Source: Papio anubis (taxonomy: Eukaryota > Chordata > Mammalia > Primates > Cercopithecidae). Taken from it: 64,000 nucleotides of DNA. Each line of letters starts with the position of its first letter. The stretch's first letter is position 1. A program made the position numbers and the translations under genes. Of the stretch, positions 1 to 10,330 are shown in pieces. Location: NCBI RefSeq assembly GCF_008728515.1, contig NC_044989.1, positions 81,910,147-81,974,146 of the forward strand, read 5' to 3'. The notes beneath the pieces were generated by a model. The model did not search any database. It had not been told where the DNA came from and worked only from the letters and a program-made list of their open reading frames with translations.

Positions 1-344
1 TCACTATTTCAAATAGCATAATAAGCACCTGTAAGTCTACTGTTGAAATAAAGGCTGGGCATTTAAAAATTATCTACGTGTAACCATACATTTCTCCTGC
101 CCACCCAAGCTTGTGCCATCCCACAACCAGCATGATCATCAAATCATTGCCCTGAATTCTATTTATCATTTCATATCTTTTTATATTGTTTTATGATATC
201 TATATGCACCTTAAGATGGAGTGTGTATATATGTACTCTGTATAATAGCTTTAATATATTTATTTGTAGTCTTTAAATATCTATGTATAATTTTAGTTGC
301 TTTTAATTGTATAAAAATATACGTCGTGGTACATATAAAATTTG
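1..344. other. AT-rich sequence, no recognised feature
   Basis: The sequence is very AT-rich. The open frames here are short, hydrophobic and have no family resemblance. I see no repeat I can name; a degraded repeat is possible. Confidence 0.4.
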
Positions 345-1085
345 TAGCTGGGCATCCAAGTTGTTTCCAGGTTTTTGTTACAAATACCTATTGCTGTTAT
401 AAGCATTGTTATACATGTCTCTGATTACAAAACTTTCTCTGGCTATATGTCCAGAGTTGAATTACTGATTCATAGGGTATGTGAAAATTTAACCTTAGGA
501 GTTAATAACAAAGGTGTTTTTTTAAGAGGGACTGTACCAAATACAATAGACCAGCAATGTATAAGTTGCAGATCTATTTAATTCCTGCCATTTCTCCCTG
601 AAGTTTTAATTTTTGCATGTTCAATGAGATATAAATGATATGTCATTGTACATATCATTTATATGGTCTTTTCATTTTGTGGTCATCAGTGTTGTTGAAC
701 ATCTTGTTTAAAGTTTATTTGTAATAGGTTTGTCTCTTATATAAAATGCCATGGAAATTTCTTGACTATTATTCATTTATTTCATGTTCTGTTTAGTGAT
801 TTTTCAGAGTTTTTAATACGTTCTTCCCCTGAGTTTTTGGCCAGTTCGACGTAGGGTGACTATTTTCTGTTAAAGCATGATTTGTTAAATAAAAGTTATT
901 AAAGAATATCGTGTTTCTGAAGGGTTTTATTATAAGTGTTTTATATATCTTGTCTCTCATATTTTGTTACCACAAGGTCTAAAAGATGTATATTTCTATA
1001 TTCTACTATGAGATTTGACATCTATTCTGATAGCTAAAACCTTAATTTATCTTGAATTGGATCAGATCGAATTAAGTTTGAAAGA
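345..1085 (-). mobile_element. Degraded L1 (old L1M type), ORF2 3' part
   Basis: Read on the minus strand this follows the end of L1 ORF2. Recognisable blocks on the plus strand are the ctgggcatccaagttgtttcc stretch near 349, the 'agagttgaattactgattcatagggtatgtg' area at 452-484, and 'ccagcaatgtat' at 551. Further blocks resemble the reversed 'supply by degraded poly-T and linker' part of old mammalian L1. It carries many stops and indels and no open frame, so it is a dead fossil. The right boundary is uncertain. Confidence 0.6.
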
Positions 1086-1300
1086 ATTTTCTATGGATTT
1101 CTAATTTTCAGAGCTCCACTTCAAGAAGAGTTCCTCTTATTCCAGTAATCTGCATACCAATTTTGTCATTTAACAAACTCCCATACATCTGTGGGTCTCA
1201 TTAATGTTTCTGCACCCATACTACATTGTTGTTTATTATCGTTGTGTAGATGCAATTTCTGTATCTGCCAGGGAAAGTTCCTGGTCTTTGAGTTTCTTCA

Positions 1301-1860
1301 CCAGTAACCTAAACAGCACAGCACTGGTACCAAAACACACAGGCCAATAGAACAGAATAGAGAACCCAGAAATACTGCTGCATGCCTACAACTGTCTGAT
1401 CTTTGACAAAGTCTCTGAAAATAGCAACGTGGAAAGGACCCTCTATTCAATAAATGGTGCTGGGATAACTGACTAGCCATATGCAGAAGGTCAAAACTGG
1501 ATTATTTCCTTACCCACCAAGTACAAAAATGCACTCAAGATGGATTAAAGACTTAAATGTAAAAGTAAAGACGATAGAAATCCTGTAACATAACTTAGGA
1601 AATATTCTAGACATAAGACCAGACAAAGATTTCATGACAAGCATACCAAAAGCAATTGCAACAAAAACAAAAAATGGCAAATCAGACCTAATTAAACTAA
1701 ATATCTTCTGCACAGCAAAAGCCACTACCAATAGAGAAAATAATCTACAGAACAGGAGAAAATATTTGCAAACTCTGCATCAACAAAGGTTTAATATCTA
1801 GATTCTATAAGGAACTTAATCAAATTTACAAGCAAAAAATAAATCCCATTAAACACCAGA
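1301..1860 (+). mobile_element. L1 ORF2 3' segment (primate L1, part 1)
   Basis: The sequence matches the L1 ORF2 C-terminal region on the plus strand: 'actggtaccaaaac', 'tctgatctttgacaaa', 'aatggtgctgggataact', 'gatggattaaagacttaaatg' and 'agaccta attaaacta' in the usual order. The frame is broken by stops. It is cut at about 1860 by a shorter, younger L1 tail, and the same ORF2 path resumes at about 2170 with 'aaagtgggtgaaagacatg', so 1301-1860 and 2170-3200 are one element. Confidence 0.8.
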
Positions 1861-2168
1861 ATAGAAAACCAAACACTGCATGTTCTCACTCATGAATGGG
1901 AGTTGAACAATAAGAACACAAGGACACAGGGAGGGGAACATCACATACCAGGGCCTGTCTGGGGGTTGGGGGCAAGGGGAAGGAGAGCATTAGGACAAAT
2001 ACCTAATGCATGCAGGGCTTAAAATCTAGATGACAGGTTGATAGGTTCAGGAAACTACCATGTCACATGTAACAAACATGTTATGTAACAAACCTGCACA
2101 TTCTGCACTTGTATCCCAGAACTTAAAGTAAAATAAATAAAGAAAAAAGAAAATTAACAACAACAAAA
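1861..2168 (+). mobile_element. 5'-truncated L1 3' end (L1PA/L1PB-like) inside older L1
   Basis: It starts abruptly at the end of ORF2 ('aaaccaaacactgcatgttctc'-type block, 1875-1895), then runs through a 3' UTR with a G-rich stretch (1951-1985) and the terminal 'aacaaacctgcacat' block. It ends in an A-rich tail at 2128-2168. Short A-rich sequences resembling attaaacacca flank it, a possible imperfect target-site duplication. It is inserted in the same orientation as the host L1. Confidence 0.75.
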
Positions 2169-2169
2169 A

Positions 2170-3200
2170 AAAGTGGGTGAAAGACATGAACTAACACTTT
2201 TCAAAAGTCATACATTCGGCCAACGGGCACATGGGAAAATACTCAACATCACTAATCAATAGAGGAATGCAAATCAAAACCACCATGAGATACCATCTCA
2301 CACTAATCAGAATGCCTATTATTTTTATTTATTTGAGATGGTGTCTTACTATGTCACCCAGGCTGAAGTGCGGTGGCATCATCTCAGCTCACTGCAACCT
2401 CTTCTTTCCCGGCTCAAGAATTCTCTTGCCTCAGTCTCCCCTGTAGCTGGGACTATGGGCATGTGCCACCATGTGTGGCTAATTTTTGTATTTTTTATAG
2501 AGATGGGATTTAGCCATGTTGCCCAGGCTGGTCTTGAACTGCTGAACTCAAGCAATCCATCCACCTGGGCCTCCTAAAGTTCTGGGATTATAGACGTGAT
2601 CCACCACAACCAGTCATGGCTATTAATAAAAAGTAAAAAAAAGTAAAAGTGCTCCAGAGGTTACGGAGAAAATGGAGTGCTTATACACTGCTGGTGGGGG
2701 TGTAAATTAGTTCAGCTTTTGTAGAAACGGTGTGGCAGTTTCTTAAATAATATAAAACAGAATTACCATTCAACTCAGCAATCCCATTATCGGGTATACA
2801 CCCACAGAAATACAAATTATTCTACCATAAAGACACATGCACGTGTATGTTCATTGCAACACTATTCATAATGGCAAAGACATGGAATCAACCTAGATGC
2901 CTATCAATGGTAGACTGGATAAAGAAAATATGATACACATACACCATGGAATACTATACAGCTATGAAAAAGAACTAGATTATGTCCTTTGCAGCAACAT
3001 GGATGGAGCTGGGGGCTATAATCCTGACTGAAATAACACAAGATCAGAAAACCAAATACCACATGTTCTCACTTATAAGTGAAAGCTAAATATCAAGTAC
3101 ATATGGACACGAAGCAGGGAACAACAGACACTGAAGCCTACCTGAGAGTGGAGAGTAAGAGGATGGTGAAGATTGAAACACCACCTATCAGGTGCTATGT
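2170..3200 (+). mobile_element. L1 ORF2 C-terminus and 3' UTR (part 2), split by an Alu
   Basis: This continues the L1 that stops at 1860. Visible ORF2 landmarks are 'aaatgcaaatcaaaacc' (2267), 'cactgctggtggg' (2683), 'atcccattatcgggtatac' (2783), 'acaccatggaatactatac' (2941) and the 3' UTR 'ctatcaggtgctatg' (3183). It is interrupted at 2323-2615 by an Alu. Multiple stops; not coding. Truncated at 3200 where a MaLR LTR begins. Confidence 0.8.
2323..2615 (-). mobile_element. Alu element (old, AluJ/S-like)
   Basis: Antisense Alu: poly-T-like head, gagatgg, 'cacccaggctgaagtgc', 'ctcactgcaacctc', then 'gcccaggctggtctt' and 'tctgggattatagac' at the left-arm end. The flanks are both versions of the L1 'atggctattatt' site (2313-2323 and 2616-2626), which act as target-site duplications. 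The host L1 reads through when the Alu is removed. Confidence 0.92.
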
Positions 3201-3202
3201 TT

Positions 3203-3484
3203 AAATTTGTTCACAGTTTTGCAGGGCTGGAGAGGTCTCAAGAAACTTTTGATCATGATGGGAGGGGAAGGACACGTATCTTTCTTCACATGGTAACAGG
3301 AAGGAATAGTGCAGAGGGAAGGTCGGAAAAGCCCCTTATGAAACCATCAGATCTTGTGAGAACTCATTCACCACCATCATGCTCTAATTACCTCCCACGA
3401 GGTCCCTCCCCGATCATGTGGGGATAAAAATTCAGATTCTCATTCAAGATGAGATTTGGATGGAGACACAGAGCCAGACCAATC
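3203..3484 (-). mobile_element. MaLR solo LTR, truncated (MST/THE1 type)
   Basis: On the plus strand it reads 'cacagttttgcagggctgg', 'gatcatgatgggagggg', 'aaaccatcagatcttgtgag', 'cctcccacgaggtccctcc' and 'gagatttggatggagacac', the order seen in an antisense MST/THE1 LTR. The first 90 or so bases of the antisense LTR, including the terminal tgtattag, are missing, so it is truncated on the left. Confidence 0.8.
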
Positions 3485-3787
3485 AGGTGGGATGATCAAT
3501 TCACACAGTTGTCTCTCTTTGCTTATGGAAAAAATGATGGTAGTCTATTCTCGTTATGATATGTGATCCTCCACACCCTCATTTTGCATGTTACATACTC
3601 TACTATCCCTTGTGTGGTCACTAGGAATAGAGGGAACCCAACAGGGTACACATGAATTTGTGTTCAAATTAAGAGGCTTGTGTCCAGGAATTTCTCTTTC
3701 TTTAATTTTTATGGATTATATTGACACCTGGAGACTTGTCTTTCAGTTTAGTAGAACCATCTTTGACTTTAAAAAAAATATATGATT
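3485..3787. other. No recognised feature
   Basis: Unique-looking sequence between the LTR and the AluY. No repeat or gene recognised. Confidence 0.4.
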
Positions 3788-4129
3788 TTCTTTTCTTTCT
3801 TTCTTTATTTATTTTTATTTTTATTTTTGAGACGAAGTCTCGCCCTGTCACTCAGGCTGCAGTGCAGTGGCGCGATCTCGGCTCACTGCAAGCTCCGCCT
3901 CCCAGGTTCACGCCATTCTCCTGCCTCAGCCTCCGGAGTAGCTGGAACTACAGACATACACCACCATGCCCAGCTAATTTTTTTTTTTTTTGTATTTTTA
4001 CGGGGTTTCACTGTGTTAGCCAGGATGGTCTCGATCTCCTGACCTCATGATCTGCCCGTCTCAGCCTCCCAAAGTGCTGGGATTACAGGCGTGAGCGACC
4101 ACACCCGTCCTAAAAAAAAAAAAAAAAAA
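3788..4129 (-). mobile_element. AluY-like element
   Basis: Antisense Alu with the AluY-type 'ctgcaagctccgcctccc' and 'ttcacgccattctcctgcc' blocks. A run of T (3969-3981) precedes the left arm. It ends at 4111, followed on the plus strand by an A run (4112-4129) that belongs to flanking L1 tail or target DNA. Confidence 0.92.
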
Positions 4130-4240
4130 GAAATTCTAACTACCTGTTGTGTAGTATACGCACTACATGGGTGCAATATGCCCATATAACAAATCTGTAC
4201 GTATACCCTCATATCTGAAATAAAAGTTGAATTTTAAAAG
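4130..4240 (+). mobile_element. L1 3' UTR terminal fragment
   Basis: The 'actacctgttgtgtagtatac', 'gggtgcaatatgcccatat' and 'ctgaaataaaagttgaa' blocks are the last bases of an L1 3' end followed by an A-rich tail. It may be the end of the L1 interrupted at 3200, but the 'acctatcaggtgctatg' block is present on both sides, so it may also be a separate copy. Confidence 0.7.
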
Positions 4241-4740
4241 AAAAAAACAATTAAAAAAAAATTTTGTCCCGCTTTTGTAGATGTTTTGTTTCACTATTTT
4301 TGAGAACATATCGTTTGACATGCTTCTAGAAACAAAAAGTAGGCTTATTAATTTTACAGAATTATGTCATCCTCATAAAGTTCTGAATTAAAAAAATCTT
4401 TATATTGTTGAATATATAAATGTCTACACAGGATGGGCTTGATTTGTTTCTTATAAATGAGATTTTGAAGTCCAGATGTAAAATTTTAAAGGAAATTAAA
4501 GACAGATGTTTGAACACACATATATTTATTTGCCTGGATATGTTGTGTGTTCCCTTTAACTAATCTAATTTTCTTTCATTTAGTTCTCTTTTGTGGTATC
4601 AGAGATATTTTCTTAAACAAAACTCAAGATGTCATTGCCATTTGTTAAAAATAATTTTCCCCCAATCACCTATATAATTAATAGTCAAGATTGCATAGCA
4701 AAGCAAATCAAGCAATTAAGTTTTGAATTCTCATTGTATT
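4241..4740. other. No recognised feature
   Basis: AT-rich unique sequence without a credible reading frame or an identifiable repeat. Confidence 0.4.
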
Positions 4741-4741
4741 A

Positions 4742-5039
4742 GTCGGGTGCGGTGGCTCACAACTGTAATCCCAGCATGTTGAGAGGCCAAGGCAGGCAGA
4801 TCAGGAGGTCAAGAGATTGAGAACATCCTGGCCAATATGGTAAAACCCTGTCTCTACTAAAAAATACAAAAATTAGCTGGGGATGGTGGCGCATGCCTCT
4901 AGTTCCAGCTATTTGAGAGGCCGAGGCAGGAGAATCACTTGAACCTGGGAGGCGGAGGTTGCAGTGAGCCGAGATCATGCCACTGCACTCCAGCCTGGAG
5001 ACAGAGCGAGACTCCATCTGAAAAAACAAAACAAAACAA
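4742..5039 (+). mobile_element. Alu element (AluS-like)
   Basis: Full-length sense Alu: 'gggtgcggtggctcac' start, left arm, A-rich linker 'ctactaaaaaatac', right arm with 'gcactccagcctgg', and a tail of aaaac units at 5019-5039. No clear target-site duplication seen. Confidence 0.93.
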
Positions 5040-5159
5040 AGCCCTTATTTTATCTCATCCCTCTGTAGGCCATTAAATCCTACACTTCAGCCACTGTGAA
5101 ATACAGGTAGGGTAAGAACATGAGATTCTTAGTCACACCTCTTTTTCTTTGTGCATGTT

Positions 5160-6344
5160 GTTCTGTCATTTGTAGTTTTTTGTTTTGTTTTTTGCTACTG
5201 AGCCGTATGAGTTTCCTACATGTTTTGGATATTAATTTCTTATCAGATGAATGCCTTGCAAATATTTTCACCTATTTCTTTATTTCTTGGGTTGCCTTTT
5301 TAAAATTTTTTATTTTATTGCTATTCAGAAATTTTACTTTAATGTAATCCTACTTCTTTATTTATTTTTGCTTTTGGTGACTGTGCTTTTGGTGTCATAT
5401 CCAGAAAATTATTGTCGAGACCAATGTCCTGGAGCTTCTTCTATATGTTTTCTTCAAGGAGTTTTAGAGTTTTAGGTCATACACTTACATCTTTAACCCA
5501 TTTTGAGTTAACTTTTGTGTATGATGTAAAATAAAGATCCAATTTCATTTGTGTGTGTGTGTGTGTGTGTGTGTGTGGACATCTATATTTGTAAACACTG
5601 TTTGTTGAAACGAGTATCCTTTCTTTATTCACTATCCTCGGTGACTTTGTTGAAGATGAGTTGACTATGCATTCATGAATGTATTTCTAGGCTCTGTATT
5701 CTGTTCCATTGGTCTATAAGTATATTTTTATGCCAGAACCAAACTGTTTTGATTACTATGCTTGTAATATAATTTTAAATGAAGAAGTGTGATGCCTCCA
5801 GTTTTGATCATTTTTTTCAAAATTGCTTTAGTTATTTGAGGTCTTTTGTGGAGGATACACATTTTAGAATTTTTCTTTTATTTCTATGAAAATATCATTG
5901 AAATTTTGATAGGCATTGCATTGAATCTGTAGATCACTTTGTGTAGTATGACCATTTTAAATTAGTGATATTTTCTATTTATTGACACAGAATATATTTC
6001 TATTTACTTATATCTTCTTCAATTTCTTTCATGAATGCTTTATAGTTTTCAGTTTTCATATCTTCTACCCTCATTGACTAAATTTTTTCTTTAGTATTTT
6101 ATCCTTTTTGATGTTATTGTAAATTGGACAGTTTTTTAGATAGCTTGTTTGTGCCTCAAAACACAACTGATTTTTGCGTGTTCATTTTCTATCCTGCAAC
6201 TTTACTGAATTAGTTTACAAGTTCTAATAGGTTTTTTTGGTGGAATATTGAGAGTTTTTGATGTAAAAGATCATGTCACCTGCAGAGACAATTTAACTTT
6301 TCTTTTTCTACTTAGCCGCTTTTTATTTACTTTGCTTGTCTAAT
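5160..6344 (-). mobile_element. Old L1, ORF2 region, part 1 of 5
   Basis: Read on the minus strand this is L1 ORF2 (primate/mammalian L1M-L1P boundary type). Plus-strand landmarks are 'gtgcttttggtgtcatatcc' (5383), 'ttgagttaacttttgtgta' (5504), 'tctgttccattggtctat' (5700), 'attgaatctgtagatcac' (5920) and 'tcctgcaactttactgaatt' (6194). A GT microsatellite lies inside. The same element resumes after each nested insertion up to 10330. Degraded, no open ORF2. Confidence 0.82.
5549..5577. repeat. (GT)n microsatellite
   Basis: About 14 GT units inside the antisense L1. Confidence 0.95.
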
Positions 6345-7553
6345 ATCACAGGATCCTTTGGGTGTCGCTTCGCCAGCCTGAAACCACGGTGGCTGGTAGT
6401 GCCTCTACTTGAGTTTGCTTGTGCCCACTGGGCTCTTTCTGCTCACTTAGCCCAGCAGGCTATGCTTGGCTCATGCTACTGGCCTGGATCCTACGCCCAC
6501 CAAGGGCAAGCCAGGTGCAGGGCAGCAAGCGGTGTGTGAGCAAGCGCAGGGTCAGGCCACTGTGCACAGCTAAACACACTGGCTGCTGTGGCAGGGCAGG
6601 AAGCTCCAGGCACTGACACAGGCACTGGCTCTGTGGTGAGGCTGTGACTGGACCAGTCATGGTACAAGCAGCTTTTGATGCAGACGCCAACATCGGGATG
6701 AGGGGAACACGGTAATGCCCTAAAACTCGGAGACACCAGCAGCCGTGGAGCCCCAAGGGGTCGGGGGATATGCTAGAGCTCTCTCATGCCTGCTGCCCAC
6801 AGCTCAGCGAGCCATGGGTGCGGGTTTACATGTTTTAGCTAGTTAACTCCTGCCACCCCGCTCTGGACCGCTGCTTCCGGGCTGGCTCAGCCCTGCTGCC
6901 ACTTCCGGTCACATGGGGCAGCTGCCGGACACCAGGAGAGGATGGAAGGTCTGTAATGTTACAGCTCTGACCCAGGGAGTGCCAGGGTCTTGGCTTCCAG
7001 AGGGGTCGCGGCTCTTCCCTCCCTCAGTCCAAGGAACAGGAGCATGTCACCTCCCGCAAGCTCGGGGAGCTGGCCAGGAACGTGTTACAGCCCCTTTCGC
7101 TCCTGTCTGCAGCTGGGCAAGGCAGCCAGGAAAACGTTACAACCCTTCTCACGCCCGCCATTCAGCAGGTCCTGAGTTCTTGTGTGACATCCAGGAAGAA
7201 CGGGGTTACATAGACAACTGGAGGGTGAGCAAAGTGGAGAACTTCTCAGCAGGGAGGAGACTGGAGTGAGCTGCCCCTACCCGCAGGTGGGTAATCCTGA
7301 CGTGTGGCTGAGCCTGGAGTTTTCATGGGCTCAGAATGGAGGAAGTGCATGCTGATAGGTCCATGGGCAGGCCTGGAAATACACCATTTAATTGGCTGAA
7401 AGGCATCAAGAAAGTTCTCACTCCAGGTTGCCCATTCTGCTCTGAACTGGTAGCCTGGTTTTTAGGCTCCAGACTGTCTTTGGCTTGAAAGTCGGGTTTC
7501 TCTGGGGACCCGCCCATTCCTCCTAAGAATTTGTCGCTCTCCTGCTGCTGTTA
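6345..7553 (-). mobile_element. GC-rich solitary LTR of ERV1 type (LTR1/LTR12-like, family uncertain)
   Basis: A 1.2 kb GC-rich block abruptly interrupts AT-rich L1. The L1 path is continuous if it is removed, and ctaat is present on both sides (6340-6344 and 7554-7558), which fits a 5 bp retroviral target-site duplication. On the minus strand it begins TAACAG (a possible decayed TG end), has a TATA-like CATGAAAA at 7326-7319, and repeats a GYTGTAAC motif (around 7142, 7088 and 6961), as seen in HERV9-related and LTR1-type LTRs from memory. No internal retroviral genes flank it, so it is a solo LTR. Family naming is inference; the open frames inside are chance frames. Confidence 0.65.
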
Positions 7554-8197
7554 CTAATTGCTTTGATTGGGACCTCAAGTACTATGTTGAGTAAGAGTGG
7601 TGAGACTGGGCCTCTTTATCTTGTCCCTAATCTTAGAGAAAAAAATTTTCAGCTTTTTATAATTGAGTATGATGTTGTGGGTGTGTGATATATGGCCTTT
7701 ATTGTGTTGAGATTCCTTCTATATCTTACTTGTTCGATTTTTATTAGAAAGCAAATTTTATCATAGCAAATTTTGTTAAATGCTTTTTCTGCATCTATTT
7801 TGATCATATTATTTTATTATTTACTATTTTGGTGTTCTGTGTGTATTTGTTGATTTGCATATGTTGAAACACAGTCCTGTATTCCAGGAATTTGATCCTA
7901 GTGTATGATCCTTTTATTGTGATGGTGAATTCAGTTTGCTAGTATTTCATTGAGGAATTTTGCATGTACATTCATCATATATTGGCATATAATTTCCTTT
8001 TCTTGTAGTGTCTTTGTCTTGCTTTAGTATCTGGGTAATGCTGTCTCGAAAAGTGAGTTCGGAAATATTCTCACCTTTTTAATTTTTTGAAAGAGTTTGA
8101 GAAATGTTGGCCTTTATTCTTCCTTAAATGTTAGGATATACAATTTACCAGTGAAGCCATTTGTTCCTGGTCTTGTCTTTGAGGGAGGTTATTGATT
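7554..8197 (-). mobile_element. Old L1, ORF2 region, part 2 of 5
   Basis: Resumes the interrupted L1: 'caagtactatgttgagtaag' (7574), 'tttttctgcatctattttga' (7783), 'tgaaacacagtcctgtattcc' area (7864) and 'tgtctttgtcttgctttagtat' area (8009) are reversed ORF2 blocks just downstream of the part-1 blocks. Confidence 0.82.
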
Positions 8198-8300
8198 TCT
8201 AATTTTTTTTTTTTTACTTTTTTTTAACTTGTATTTTAGGTTTTGGGGTACATGTGAAGATTCGTTACATAGGTAAACACATGTCATGGGTTTTTATTTA
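8198..8300 (-). mobile_element. Very short L1 3' end (about 100 bp)
   Basis: On the plus strand it is a T-run (8202-8216, 8218-8227), then 'ttaggttttggggtacatg' and 'cgttacataggtaaacac', which is the reversed terminal L1 3' UTR plus tail. It sits inside the old L1 ORF2, in the same orientation. Confidence 0.65.
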
Positions 8301-8383
8301 TGTATTTTTTTAGCAACTTATCCATTTCATCTAGGATATCCGATTTTTGGTGTACAGTTGTTCATATTAGTGTCTTAAGATTC
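8301..8383 (-). mobile_element. Old L1, ORF2 region, part 3 of 5
   Basis: Short host-L1 piece: 'aacttatccatttcatctag' (8315) and 'gtgtacagttgttcatatta' (8350) are reversed ORF2 blocks. It is bounded by the nested L1 tail and the THE1-type LTR. Confidence 0.75.
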
Positions 8384-8735
8384 TGTATTAGTCCGTTTTC
8401 ATGCTGCTGATAAAGACATAGCAGAGACTGGGCAATTTACAAAATAAAGAGGTTTATTGGACTTATAGTTCCATGTGGCTAGGAGGCCTCACAATCATGG
8501 TAGAAGGTGAAGGGCACGTCTCATATGGTGGCAGACAAGAGAAGAGAGTTTGTGCAGGGATACTCCCATTTTTAAAACCATCAGATCTCAAGAGACTGAC
8601 TCACTATCACAAGAATAGCACAGAAAAGACCTGCCCTCATAATTCAATCAACTCCCACGAGGTTCCTCCCACAATACATGAGAATTGTAGTTACAAGATG
8701 AGATTTGGGTGGTGACATGGAGCCAAACCAAATTA
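8384..8735 (-). mobile_element. THE1-type MaLR solo LTR
   Basis: Complete antisense LTR: starts tgtattagtccgttttcatg, then 'gactgggcaatttac', 'tgtgcagggatactccc', 'accatcagatctcaagagac', and ends with 'gagatttgggtggtgacatgg' and ccaaattA. GATTC occurs directly on both sides (8379-8383 and 8736-8740), a 5 bp target-site duplication. It lies in the old L1, which continues on the right. No MaLR internal region is present. Confidence 0.9.
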
Positions 8736-9683
8736 GATTCTTTGCATTTCTGTGGTATCAATTGTAATGTCCTCTCTTTCTCTCCTTTTTTCTTAGTTAG
8801 TCTACCTAACAGTTTGTTGATTTTGTTTATCTTTTCAAAAATCCAACTCAGTTTATTTTTTTCTATTTTTTTAAAAATCGTATTTTGTTTATTTCTGCTC
8901 TGATCTTTGTTATTTTCTTCCTTCTACTAACTTTGGGCTTATTTTATTTTTCTGGGTCCTTAACATGTAAAGTTAGGGTGTTTTTTTTTTTTTTAAAGAC
9001 ATTTTATTTTCTTCATATAGGCCTTTATTGCTCTAAGGATCCCCTTTAGAATTGCTTTTGCTGCATCCCATAAATGTTGGTATCTTACATTTCCTCTTTT
9101 GTTTCAAATTATTTTTCCATTTCCTTTTCACTATCTTCATCAACCCATTGGTTGTTTGGGAGTATGGTATTAAATTTTCAAATATTTGTGAGTATACTCA
9201 TCTTCTGTTATTGATGTTAGGTTTCTTAAAATTATGGTCAGAAAATAAACTTGCTGTGATCTTAATCTTCTTACATTTGGTAAAACTTGTTTTGTAGCCT
9301 AACACATGATCTATCCTGGAGAATGTTCCATGTGTGCTTGAGAAGAATGGTATTCTGGTGCTGTTGGGTGGAATTATCTGTATTTGTCTGTTAGGTCCAT
9401 TTAGTTTAAAGTGAAATCCATGTCCAATGTTTTCTTATTGATGTGCATCTTGATAATCTACAAATTTTGAATGTGGCATATACAAGTCCCTTACTACTAT
9501 TGTATAGTTCTCTATTTCTCCCTTCAGAACTATCAATATTTACTTTTCATTTATAGGTGCTCCAATGTTGGGTGCATATATAGTTACAATTATTATATTC
9601 TTTTCACAAATTGACTCCTTTGTTATTATATAATGACCTTTTTTTACTGTTTTTGACTTAGAGTCTGTTTTGTCTAATATAAA
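8736..9683 (-). mobile_element. Old L1, ORF2 region, part 4 of 5
   Basis: Continues the host L1: 'tctgtggtatcaattgtaat' (8750), 'gattttgtttatcttttcaa' (8819), 'gctgcatcccataaatgttg' (9060), 'atctatcctggagaatgttc' (9309) and 'tgttgggtggaattatctgt' (9362) are reversed ORF2 blocks in correct order. Confidence 0.85.
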
Positions 9684-10104
9684 ATCTATGGTTTAAATGC
9701 TGATGTTCCCCCCAAAATTCATGTATTGAAACTACCCCCAAGATGATGGTATTAGGAGGTTGGGCCACTTGAAAGTGATTAGGTCATGATAACATATCCC
9801 TCATGAATATAATTATTACCCTTATTAAAAAGACCCCAAAGAGCTTGTTCACCCCTTTATGAGGATGCAACTAGAAGGTATCATTCATGAGACAGAAAAT
9901 AATTTATCTTGTGAGGAAAATGATTTCTGGTTGTGAAGACACAACTAGAAGATATTCATGAAACAGAAAATGGTCCCTCACCAGACACTAAATCTGCTGG
10001 TGGTTTGATCTTGGACTTCTCAGCCTACAGAACTGTAAGAAATTAGTTTCTGTTACATAAAAGCTTACGGTATTTTATTATACCAGCCAAAATATACTAC
10101 AACA
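9684..10104 (+). mobile_element. MaLR LTR (MST/MLT1-like), sense
   Basis: Sense LTR: 'tatggtttaaatgctgatg', 'ccccaaaattcatgtattga', 'gatggtattaggaggttggg', 'gatcttggacttctcagcc', 'cagaactgtaagaaatta' and a terminal CTACAACA. The surrounding L1 continues at 'agtatagctacttctg'. An imperfect internal duplication of about 40 bp (9860-9900 and 9934-9971, both with gcaactagaag/acaactagaag and cagaaaat) makes it longer than the consensus I remember. Confidence 0.8.
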
Positions 10105-10330
10105 ATAAGTATAGCTACTTCTGTTCTCTTTTGGTTTCCATTTACATGGACTATCCTTTTTTTTGTCCCTTTATTTTTAGTCTGCATGTGTTCTCAAAGG
10201 GGAAGTGAGTCTCTTGAGGGCAGAATTTAGTTGGATTTTTAAAAATCCATTCAGTCACTATTTTTTTTTTCACTGGAGAATTTAATCAATTTACTTTAAG
10301 GTAATTATGCATATCTTAGAGTTATTGAAA
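10105..10330 (-). mobile_element. Old L1, ORF2 region, part 5 of 5
   Basis: 'gtatagctacttctgttctc' (10108), 'gtgagtctcttgagggcaga' (10206) and 'gagaatttaatcaatttact' (10276) are reversed L1 ORF2 blocks upstream of the part-4 blocks. Similarity fades after about 10330. Confidence 0.75.

Noticed and set aside
2231..2577. Open frames over 2231-2577 and similar frames at 3721-4050, 4757-5029, 11738-12094, 29937-30347, 32755-32985, 39777-40037, 45490-45693 and 59038-59262
   Set aside because: They translate Alu sequence (typical antisense Alu peptides such as SAHCNL, WDYRH, SPASASR) and are not genes.
6336..7269. GC-rich open frames at 6336-6756 and 6913-7269 suggesting an exon or CpG island gene
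   Set aside because: They lie wholly within the LTR-like insertion, overlap on both strands and have no domain; GC-richness is explained by the LTR.
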